Source of the DNA: Actinoplanes sp. NBRC 103695
GTDB lineage: Bacteria > Actinomycetota > Actinomycetes > Mycobacteriales > Micromonosporaceae
DNA: 55,600 bases
Direction: 5' to 3'
NCBI RefSeq assembly: GCF_030269485.1
Contig: NZ_BSTL01000043.1
Coordinates: forward strand, 1 to 55,600
Shown here piece by piece: positions 49,164 to 55,600 of this stretch. Positions within the stretch are counted from its first letter, which is position 1. Each line of letters opens with the position of its first letter. Both the position numbers and the translations under genes were made by a program. The notes beneath the pieces were generated by a model. It saw only the letters and a list, made by a program, of their open reading frames with translations. It had not been told where the DNA came from and ran no database searches.

Positions 49164-50258
49164 TTATCGGGCCGCCGTGGATGCCGGTGAGGACACTGCG
49201 CTGCCCTCGACAAGGCCAGGCACCACGGCGGCGGGATGGGGTTCGCCGGTGAGCGCGGCCAGAGCTTGCGCCACTTCGTGGAGGTCGGCCCGGACGTAGG
49301 TGGCGGTGACGCCGGTGTCGCGGCCGCTGTTGTGGCCGGCGTAGGCGCGGGCGACGGCATAACCGTAGTTCCGTTCCACCCAGGTGAGGGTGGTGTGCCG
49401 GAGCCAGTGGATGCTGACCTGCTGGGTGGCGACCCAGGGGAGGTGCTTGCCGAGGCGTTGCCACAGGTAGTCGTAGCGGCGCCGGGTAATCGGTCGGCCG
49501 TTGCGGTAGCGCAGGACCCGTTCGGTCGAATCGCCGCTGCTGCGTTGCACGTCGTGGTCGAGGATGGCACTCATGAGGGTGGGGGAGATGGGCTGCCAGC
49601 GGACCGTTTCGCCTTTCTCGTGCAGCTGGATGAGGCACCCGGCGGGATCGAGATCGGCGCGTTGCAGGGCGAGTGCTCCGCCGCGCCGGCAGGCGGTCTC
49701 GATGTGGAGGCGGAGGATGAGGTTGTCGAGGTCGGGGTCGTTGCCGGTGGTGGCGGCGACCTTGATGATGTCGGCAAGTTGGTGGTCAGGCAGAGCTCGG
49801 CGGGTGCTGGCGAGGCGGCGGGGCTTCGCGACCCGGGCGGCGGGATTGTCGGATGCGGCGATGAGCCGGTCAGCGACAGCGTGCTGGTAGAGGCAGCGGA
49901 CGGCGGAGATGAGGTGCTCGGCGGCGCTGCGGCCGCCCCGGGCGTTACGTCGCTGAACGGTGCTGTGCTTGGCGCGCTCGGCGAGCTGTTTGATCTCCAG
50001 CGAGTCTGGTTCGTCGATTCGCCGGCTGCCCCAAGCGTCGCTGACTTTGCGCCAGTAGGTGCTGTAGAGGCGGCGTGACCCTTCGGGCACGGCTGCCGAG
50101 ACGCGCTCGATGTACTCGTCGAACGTCGGCATGACCGCTGGCGGCTGCGGCTGGGTGAGCAATTGCTCGGGAGTTACCCCGAGGCGGGCGAGCAGCAAAT
50201 GCAGCGCTTGCAGCTCGTGGCCTGGTGCCGACGCGGCGGTCGCTTGTGGCTCGCTCAT
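49164..50258 (-). CDS. Tyrosine site-specific recombinase (integrase)
   Basis: A 364-residue phage-type integrase. The N-terminal core-binding SAM-like region covers ~50-165 (FDEYIERVSAAVPEGSRRLYSTYWR). Catalytic elements are Arg in TACRRGGALAL, HWLRHTTLTW (HxxR), AGHNSG (late His) and the nucleophile Tyr in VTATYVRAD. ATG 50258 overlaps the stop of the AbrB-like gene (ATGA). It sits 1.4 kb from a 3' tRNA fragment that is a likely attachment site. Confidence 0.93.
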   Translation of the reverse strand: MSEPQATAASAPGHELQALHLLLARLGVTPEQLLTQPQPPAVMPTFDEYIERVSAAVPEGSRRLYSTYWRKVSDAWGSRRIDEPDSLEIKQLAERAKHSTVQRRNARGGRSAAEHLISAVRCLYQHAVADRLIAASDNPAARVAKPRRLASTRRALPDHQLADIIKVAATTGNDPDLDNLILRLHIETACRRGGALALQRADLDPAGCLIQLHEKGETVRWQPISPTLMSAILDHDVQRSSGDSTERVLRYRNGRPITRRRYDYLWQRLGKHLPWVATQQVSIHWLRHTTLTWVERNYGYAVARAYAGHNSGRDTGVTATYVRADLHEVAQALAALTGEPHPAAVVPGLVEGSAVSSPASTAAR

Positions 50259-50800
50259 GGCAGGGCACTGACTCTGGGGTCGAGCAGGCTGTCGAGGACG
50301 GCGATCGTGCAGATCACGAGCAGACGTTGGTGTGGGTAGGCGGCTATCAGGAGCTGGTCGCCGGTGTGAATGTGGCAGCGGTGACGGATCGCGGCCGGCA
50401 GGCACAGGAAGCTCTGGCCATTGAGCGCGTCGGGTCCGCCCATCTCCGCGCGAATCAGAATCGTGTCATGAACCGTCGCGATGGCCACATGTTGACGGGG
50501 CCTCCATCCGAGAGCTCTGAGCGGTGAGCGGTCGGCGAGGCGGCCCTGGCGGTCGGCAGTGGTTAAGGCGTACCGGGCCGTGCTGGTCCTCTTCGGTCTC
50601 TCGCGTTCGAGTCCGGGAAGAGGCAGGCCGCGGACCGAAGCCGCCGGCAGAGCACGTGACGGGCGCGAGTCGATCGAACTGATCGCCGTCACCTCGCCGA
50701 CGGGCTGCGAGAAACCCCCGTCGATGCTTCCGTCCGAGGCAAGGCGCAACGTGTCGTGGTTGCTATGGCCCTCCGTGGCAAAAGGCGCGGCTGGCTCCAT
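50255..50800 (-). CDS. AbrB/MazE-like DNA-binding protein
   Basis: About 181 residues. The C-terminal ~100 residues read as an AbrB swapped-hairpin domain: YALTTADRQGRLADRSPLRALGWRP, then FLCLPAAIRHRCHIHTGDQLLIAAYPHQRLLVI. Actinomycete integrative elements often carry this type next to the integrase. The start is tentative at ATG 50800 (purine-rich GGGGTGAAG upstream); the frame opens back to 51034. It is coupled to the integrase gene and may regulate it. Confidence 0.72.
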   Translation of the reverse strand: MEPAAPFATEGHSNHDTLRLASDGSIDGGFSQPVGEVTAISSIDSRPSRALPAASVRGLPLPGLERERPKRTSTARYALTTADRQGRLADRSPLRALGWRPRQHVAIATVHDTILIRAEMGGPDALNGQSFLCLPAAIRHRCHIHTGDQLLIAAYPHQRLLVICTIAVLDSLLDPRVSALP

Positions 50801-51157
50801 AAAGTCTTCACCCCCGCTGACCAGGACATCAAGGTCGCCGAGTCCGGACAAGTTGTCTTCGGCTGTCCCTCGTAGTCCGCCGGGGCACCCCCAACGCCAG
50901 CGGCGGCAAACGACGTGCCCCTCGCAGCTACGACGCGACACGTGAGACATACCGAGACCGGGACTACCCCAGACAGCCGCAGACAACTTCCGACCCGCCG
51001 GCGGCGGCCTCGACGATGGGAGCCCGCCGGGCATGCGCCGCGGCGTCGACGATCCTCACGAACTCGCCTGCCGACGTGGGGGAGAAGCGCAGGGACTGAC
51101 CGCAGCACACCGACACCAAGGGCGAGGCCGCAGGCCTGCGACGAAGGAGACTGATCG
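50801..51157. other. Non-coding gap in mobile region
   Basis: No supported gene. Open frames on both strands have atypical composition and no ribosome-binding sites. It should hold divergent promoters for the AbrB-integrase pair and the gene at 51158. Confidence 0.4.
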
Positions 51158-51613
51158 ATGACCCTGTACACCACCGCCAGAGACCGATCGCTTCACGCAC
51201 TCTGGGGCGACGAACAGAACGCCGTCGTGGCGAAACTGCCTGCGACCGCGACCAAGAAGCAGCAGGAAGCGTTGGCCGCTGCCTTGACGGGACTGTCGGT
51301 GGAACTGCGAAGGTCCTTCGGTGCCGACACCCTCCTTCCCTACGGTGGTGCGTCACCCATCTCTCGGCGGGCCCGGCGGAAACACTCGATCGAAGTCATC
51401 AGCGCGACAGGGGAGGGCAGGGGGTTCGTGCAGGGCATGGTGCCGCGCCCGCCCCAGTACGACGCATTAGGCCGGCATGCGGAAGAGATTCGACGCGTGC
51501 TCACTGAAGTCGGAGACACGACGCTCATGGGAGAGGTCGGCGTGGAGGTACAGCGTGAGATCGCCGCGCTGGAAGCCGCCGAGGACTGCTTCTTCGCAAA
51601 TCGCAGCGAGTAG
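51158..51613 (+). CDS. Hypothetical 151-residue protein near attachment site
   Basis: A soluble, mostly helical protein, unrecognised. It contains a basic middle part (SPISRRARRKHSIEVISATGEGRGF) and an acidic helical C-terminus (GVEVQREIAALEAAEDCFF). ATG 51158 has GGAG 9 nt upstream. It lies between integrase and tRNA fragment, so it is presumably cargo or an accessory of the element. Confidence 0.6.
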   Translation: MTLYTTARDRSLHALWGDEQNAVVAKLPATATKKQQEALAAALTGLSVELRRSFGADTLLPYGGASPISRRARRKHSIEVISATGEGRGFVQGMVPRPPQYDALGRHAEEIRRVLTEVGDTTLMGEVGVEVQREIAALEAAEDCFFANRSE

Positions 51614-51686
51614 GTTGCCGAGATCAGGCGTATTCTGATCGCCGTTGGATGGCGGGTCGGACGGGGTCCCGATCCTGACCCGCACA

Positions 51687-51730
51687 CTGGCAGTGTGGGG
51701 GTCAGGGGTTCGAGTCCCCTCAGCTCCACC
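51687..51730 (+). tRNA. 3' tRNA fragment (Ala-GGC-like), probable attachment site
   Basis: An anticodon-arm-like CACACTGGCAGTGTG (7-base loop CTGGCAG, anticodon GGC with U33 and A37), a 5-base variable loop, a perfect T-arm (AGGGG-TTCGAGT-CCCCT at 51704-51720), acceptor strand CAGCTCC, discriminator A and CC. No matching 5' acceptor strand or D-arm lies upstream, so it is a partial tRNA. Such 3' halves are left by tyrosine integrases that cross over in the anticodon loop. Confidence 0.72.
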
Positions 51731-51748
51731 CTTCTGAGCAGCGAAAAC

Positions 51749-51789
51749 GCACCGTCTGACTATCCAGGTTAGACGGTGCGAAATTTTTT
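51749..51789 (+). terminator. Intrinsic terminator after tRNA fragment
   Basis: GCACCGTCT and AGACGGTGC pair perfectly (9 bp, 13-base loop) and are followed by TTTTTT at 51784-51789. It looks like the native terminator of the original tRNA gene, placing the original chromosome side to the right of the fragment. Confidence 0.85.
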
Positions 51790-52251
51790 GCGCACACATG
51801 CGCACACATAATGATCTTGAAGCGCTGCTCACGCCTCTTCGGCAACGAGCCGTACCTTAGCCCTCAAATGGGTCCTGATCTGCGGAAACGTCCCAAGATC
51901 ATGGCTGTTGGTCGTCGTTCGAGACTCCAGCCGGGCTGTTTGAATACTGGACGACAGTGGCCCAAATCACATCTGGCTCCCAGGGGAATCTCGGCATGAG
52001 AGGCATCCCTCCGACTGTCGCTGAGTCGCACCAGGGACGACGCCGCCACCTCAACGAGACAGCCTCGGACAGCGGCAGTTAGGGCCTCCGCGCCTGTACT
52101 CCGGCCTCCATCGTCGGCAAGGCTCGGAAGAGCCAGCAGTGGCCCTCCTCGAGGCTCCGACTGGCAACCGCAGACACCTCCGTAACGGTGCCGCAGCCCT
52201 ACGGCCGGCCTATGGCTGCACCGCGGTGCGTTCATACGACGGGAGGAACGA
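51790..52251. other. Non-coding stretch after terminator
   Basis: I see no supported gene. The composition is less GC-rich and codon periodicity is poor. It presumably carries the promoter of the HTH gene at 52252. A short CGCACACATG/GCACACATAATG repeat lies at its left end. Confidence 0.4.
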
Positions 52252-52548
52252 ATGCCAGAGCAGGATGCCCAGCAGCCGAAGCGCCGGGGCGCCGACGAGG
52301 AGCTCTACTTCTCCGTAGAGCAGGTGGCCGCCAAGTTGAAGGTCTCAGCACGGTGGCTCGCTGACCAGTGCCGTGATGGCCAAGTCGAGCACGTGCACCT
52401 CGCAAGAAAGCGCAAATTCACTCCCGCGCAGGTGCAGAAGCTCCTCGACAGCCACACAGTCAAGCCTGCAGCAGTCCGAGAGCAGGAACGCGGCTATGAG
52501 CGGGCGGTGCAACGCGTGCGTCGGGAACGCGCGCGACAGCGCCGCTAG
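52252..52548 (+). CDS. Excisionase-like helix-turn-helix protein
   Basis: A 98-residue basic protein. YFSVEQVAAKLKVSARWLADQCRDGQVEHVHLARKRKFTPAQVQKLLD is an HTH_17/excisionase-type winged helix; the tail is Arg-rich and probably helical. ATG 52252 has GGGAGGA 5 nt upstream. It precedes the replication protein and may act as excisionase or as a replication regulator. Confidence 0.75.
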   Translation: MPEQDAQQPKRRGADEELYFSVEQVAAKLKVSARWLADQCRDGQVEHVHLARKRKFTPAQVQKLLDSHTVKPAAVREQERGYERAVQRVRRERARQRR

Positions 52549-52587
52549 GAACTCCTAATGCGCGAATGATTGGTACCGGGAAGCACC

Positions 52588-52617
52588 TGACTCCCACAAG
52601 ATTTCCTGTGGGGGTCA
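52588..52617. repeat. Hairpin upstream of replication gene
   Basis: TGACTCCCACA and TGTGGGGGTCA pair over 11 positions (one G-T wobble) with an 8-base loop. There is no T-run. It could terminate the HTH gene or be an operator for the replication gene at 52741. Confidence 0.55.
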
Positions 52618-52740
52618 CTCCTCCCTGGCCGCAATGAAATGCGGCCTGGCTCCCAAGGACTCTATCTCAGCGGCGACTACGCCGCTAGCGGCTCGACAGC
52701 TCTGAATCGTCGTGAGCGCAAGAACATCAATGGGGACTAA

Positions 52741-55206
52741 GTGAATGGCACACCAGATACGCTCTCGGCGGCAATGGCCTGGTTCGCTGCGGGTTGCGCC
52801 GTCATTCCCATCCGTGCGGATGGAAGTAAGGCTCCTCTTGTCGCATGGCGGAGCTATATGCACACGCCGCCGGATCGAAGACAAGTCGAAAAATGGTTTA
52901 CGGGCGACCCGCCGGGGATGGCGATTGTGTGTGGCGGTGCCTCCTCGGGGCTGGAGATGCTCGAGCTCGAGGGCCGAGCAGTCGACGAGGGCCTGGGGCA
53001 GGCGTTGGTTGATCTTCTCGCCGAAGCGGGTCTGGCCGATCTATGGAAGCGACTAACGTCCTACGGCTACTGGGAGAGAACTCCGTCCGGAGGAGTCCAT
53101 GTCCTTTACAGGATTACTGATGCTGCGGTCGATCGGAATTTGAAGCTGGCGCGGAGACCCGCGAATGAGTATGAGCTTTCGATTGATGCGACCGAAAAGG
53201 TCAAGACTCTTGCCGAAACCCGAGGCGAAGGTGGCTACACCATCGTCGCTCCGTCCCACGGAACCGTGCATGAAACACGTCGCCCGTGGGTGACCCTGAG
53301 CGGATCAACGCCGTCGCGCATTCCCGCCATCAGCGCGACCGAACGGGCAGCGTTGTTGGATGCGGTGAGAGCGCTCGACGGGATGCCGCCCCCGCCGCCT
53401 GTCGCCCCGCATAGTCTGCGTGCGCCTTCACCCGGACTGGACGCCACTTCAGGTGATGACTTCGAGCGGCGTATGGACTGGAACGACTTGCTGGTGCCAG
53501 CCGGGTGGACGCTTGTACACACGGTTGGACGTACGCGGTATTGGCGACGCCCAGGCAAGAACGTGGGAGTTTCGGCGACGACGGGACGCGCTGAAGACCG
53601 CGATCGGCTTTTCGTGTTCAGCAGCAGCACAGTATTCGAAACGGAAACGCCGCTGACGAAGTTTCATGCCTTTGCGGTGCTGCACCATGGCGGGGACCAC
53701 CGCGCTGCTGCTCGCGCGCTGCGTCATGACGGATATGGTCGACGCCTCGATGTGCAACCGGTGCCAATCAGCCACGGGGTCCGAGAGCCAGAGGCTGCAG
53801 CGCCGGCTCACGCCCGAGTCGCACGCGAAACGGTGTCGCCGCCGGCGGCCTGGGGACCGACGGAAGACGGACTGGCGCGCGCCTTGGTCGCCCACCACGG
53901 TCACGAGCTGAGGTACTGCCCTCAGCGAGGAGCGTGGTTGCTTTGGTCGGGGCATCGGTGGGTCTGGGACGACGCGGAACGACACCGGGAGTACGTGAGG
54001 GAGTTGGCTCGGCAGTTGCCCGGTGCCGGTGGCTGGCGTCGATTCCGGTCTCAGGCGTTGTCTGCCGGCGGAGTGTCCGGCGTGGTGCGCCTGGCGCGTT
54101 CAGACCCTGCGGTGACCGTGTCCTTGGCCGCGTTGGACGCCCGTCCTTACGAGCTGAACACCCCGGCAGGTGTGGTCGACCTTCGTACCGGCGAGGTGCG
54201 CGCCGCGGATCCGACGCTTCTGCATACGCGGTCAACAACGGTTGCGCCGGACTTCGAGCGGCGGTCGGAGGTCTTCGACGCCTTCTTGCATGACACTTTC
54301 GGCGAGGATGACGAGCTGGCGGGGTATGTGCAGCGGTTGATCGGCGTTTCGGCCATCGGCAGTGTGCTGGAGCAGCTGCTTCCGTTCGCGGTGGGTCCTG
54401 GAGCGAATGGCAAGTCAACGCTGTTGGAGGCGGCGATGCATGCCTTGGGCCGTGGTGATGACGGCTATGCGCGGGCGGGGTCGTCGGAGATGTTGATGGT
54501 GCGGAAGCATGCCGAGCATCCGGCGGAGCTGGCGCAGTTGTCTGGTGCGAGGTTGGTGGTGTGTGCCGAGCTCGACGAGGGTCAGCGTTTCGCTGAAGCG
54601 CGGGTCAAACAGCTGACGGGCCGGGACTCGTTGTCGGCCCGGTTCATGCGGCGGGACTGGTTCACGTTCGAGCCGAGCCACACGCTGTGGCTCCTCGGCA
54701 ATCACTTGCCGGCGGCTCGGGCGGGAGGCCCGGCGTTCTGGCGGAGGATTCGAGTGCTGCCGTTCAACCGGGTGGTGCCACCGCAGCGACAGGACAAGCA
54801 GCTCGGAGAGCGTCTGGCGCAGGACGCGCCTGCGGTCCTGGCGTGGATCATCGCGGGAGCCGCGGCGTATCACCACGGCGGTCTTCGCGAGCCGGTGTCG
54901 GTGTCGTCGGCGACCGAGGCGTATGCCCGAGATCAGGACACCGTTGGCCGCTTCGTCGACGAGCAGTGCCATCGCCAGCCCGGGTCTGTAGGAGTTCGGA
55001 CCGCTGTCGGTGTGCTGCGAGGGGCATACGAGCAGTGGTGCGAACAGTTGGGCGAGCGTCCAGTATCGGCTAAGCGTTTAACCCAGGAGTTGCAGAGCCG
55101 CTTCGGTGTCGCCGACGCGCGGGGCGGTAAGGGCCAGCGCTTCTACACCGGCGTCGCTCTTCTAGAGGTCAATGATCCACAAACTGTTCTGCCGATCGAC
55201 CCATGA
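52741..55206 (+). CDS. Prim-pol / D5 (SF3) helicase replication protein
   Basis: An 821-residue protein of integrative plasmids or phages. The N-terminal ~220 residues are a bifunctional primase-polymerase (AAMAWFAAGCAVIPIRADGSKAPLVAW; GGVHVLYR). A D5_N-like middle part precedes an SF3 helicase with Walker A GPGANGKST, Walker B VVCAELDEG and sensor motif LWLLGNHLP. It initiates replication of a mobile element. GTG 52741 has GGGGA 5 nt upstream. Unusually, codon 3-G/C bias is weaker in its first third than in its neighbours. Confidence 0.9.
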   Translation: MNGTPDTLSAAMAWFAAGCAVIPIRADGSKAPLVAWRSYMHTPPDRRQVEKWFTGDPPGMAIVCGGASSGLEMLELEGRAVDEGLGQALVDLLAEAGLADLWKRLTSYGYWERTPSGGVHVLYRITDAAVDRNLKLARRPANEYELSIDATEKVKTLAETRGEGGYTIVAPSHGTVHETRRPWVTLSGSTPSRIPAISATERAALLDAVRALDGMPPPPPVAPHSLRAPSPGLDATSGDDFERRMDWNDLLVPAGWTLVHTVGRTRYWRRPGKNVGVSATTGRAEDRDRLFVFSSSTVFETETPLTKFHAFAVLHHGGDHRAAARALRHDGYGRRLDVQPVPISHGVREPEAAAPAHARVARETVSPPAAWGPTEDGLARALVAHHGHELRYCPQRGAWLLWSGHRWVWDDAERHREYVRELARQLPGAGGWRRFRSQALSAGGVSGVVRLARSDPAVTVSLAALDARPYELNTPAGVVDLRTGEVRAADPTLLHTRSTTVAPDFERRSEVFDAFLHDTFGEDDELAGYVQRLIGVSAIGSVLEQLLPFAVGPGANGKSTLLEAAMHALGRGDDGYARAGSSEMLMVRKHAEHPAELAQLSGARLVVCAELDEGQRFAEARVKQLTGRDSLSARFMRRDWFTFEPSHTLWLLGNHLPAARAGGPAFWRRIRVLPFNRVVPPQRQDKQLGERLAQDAPAVLAWIIAGAAAYHHGGLREPVSVSSATEAYARDQDTVGRFVDEQCHRQPGSVGVRTAVGVLRGAYEQWCEQLGERPVSAKRLTQELQSRFGVADARGGKGQRFYTGVALLEVNDPQTVLPIDP

Positions 55207-55233
55207 TCAGCGGCGGTTCTCGTCGTCGGCGAG

Positions 55234-55360
55234 GGGTGACAGGTGACAGATGTTCCGTAGTTTCCCGGTTGACGGCTATCGCGCGCGGGCGCGCGGACGT
55301 GTGGTGCGCGCGTAATGCCGGTCAGCTTGCAATGGTGGCATCACCTGTCACCTGTCACCC
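55234..55360. repeat. 16-bp inverted repeat with tandem GGTGACA units, possible origin
   Basis: GGGTGACAGGTGACAG (55234-55249) and its exact complement CTGTCACCTGTCACCC (55345-55360) flank 95 bp. Each arm contains tandem 7-bp TGACAGG-type units, and the right arm adds a third. The enclosed DNA is rich in GCGC. Placed just after the replication gene, it could be an iteron-type origin. Confidence 0.65.
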
Positions 55361-55600
55361 GGCTCGGTTGTCAGCGACATCGGTCGGCGACCATCGACAC
55401 CGATGGTTCGTGGGAACTGACTCCATTGATGCGCGCACACGATGATCGATTCCCGTGGACTTAGACCCTGGTGAATAAGGGGTTCGGCCCGAGGCTGGGT
55501 CTGGCGGAGATCGACGATCTTGCCCGTGTGCGGCGTGTCGCGCGGACACGAGGAAGGGCCTCCGGTACGAGCAAAGGCGACTAAACCAGCAGCTCGTTAC
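55361..55600. other. Right edge, no confident gene
   Basis: No gene of normal size is supported. A 37-codon frame (GTG 55471 to TAA 55584) has no ribosome-binding site and is not called. Confidence 0.4.

Noticed and set aside
51640..51730. A complete tRNA gene
   Set aside because: There is no 5' acceptor strand complementary to CAGCTCC and no D-arm, so only the 3' half is supported.
55325..55342. A Nur-type box (TTGCAA...TGGCA) near the right edge
   Set aside because: The spacing between half-sites is 3, not 5, and no metal gene follows.
55471..55584. A 37-codon frame at the right edge
   Set aside because: It is too short, with no ribosome-binding site and no recognisable sequence.
1..55600. 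CRISPR arrays, rRNA genes and insertion sequences
   Set aside because: No regularly spaced direct repeats, rRNA-like stretches or transposase genes with terminal repeats were seen on reading the window.

Overview
The window comes from a high-GC actinobacterium. GTG starts, ATGA/GTGA gene overlaps and the gene families (NrdAB and MetE behind cobalamin riboswitches, Fur-family regulators, an AbrB-like gene beside an integrase) are typical of the group. A Micromonosporaceae-like host is a guess, not shown.

Layout. (1) 0.2-9.3 kb is a defence island: a 1314-residue protein with a DUF4297-like nuclease end, helical repeats and a PIN-like end; a DUF262-DUF1524-RAMA modification-dependent restriction enzyme; an unknown 208-residue protein; and an OLD-family nuclease interrupted by one in-frame TAG. 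(2) 9.5-35.8 kb is a nickel-type metal regulon: a five-gene NikABCDE-like importer, a GNAT acetyltransferase, a def-tsaD-ureG-marR unit, two Fur-family regulators flanking alaS, an Fe/Mn superoxide dismutase, an SDR-PlsC-AGPS operon that looks like alkyl-ether lipid synthesis, a FecCD-type metal-chelate importer with a methyltransferase, a wrecked NiCoT nickel permease, a fusion of a peptidase S51-like domain to a CysRS C-terminal domain, and a heterodimeric ABC transporter. Ten sites with one geometry (YTGCMA-N5-TKGCAA) sit 9-48 bp before the starts of these units. The geometry matches the published Streptomyces Nur (nickel uptake regulator) box. (3) 35.8-48.9 kb is a cobalamin block with five cobalamin-riboswitch-like elements in 9.6 kb. 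They precede a BtuFCD-like importer with a ferredoxin protein, an acyl-CoA thioesterase, a MerR-type regulator with a B12-domain-like C-terminus, metE, and nrdAB, which also has paired NrdR boxes. (4) 49.2-55.6 kb is mobile DNA: a tyrosine integrase with an AbrB-like partner, a 3' tRNA fragment (probable attachment site) followed by a terminator, an excisionase-like HTH protein, a prim-pol/D5 helicase replication protein and a long inverted repeat.

How it works together (inference). When nickel is short, a Nur-like Fur protein would release nickel importers, a non-nickel SOD and an unexpected set: peptide deformylase, TsaD, alanyl-tRNA synthetase, ether-lipid enzymes and transporters. Beside it, when cobalamin is short, riboswitches would release B12 uptake and B12-independent enzymes (MetE, class I RNR). 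The whole looks like a nickel/cobalt starvation island. Its right edge carries a tRNA attachment scar, so it may be, or may border, a mobile island. The most novel parts are the extended Nur-type regulon, with possible spare copies of essential metalloenzymes and an ether-lipid operon, and the back-to-back cobalamin riboswitches on a thioesterase and a MerR regulator.
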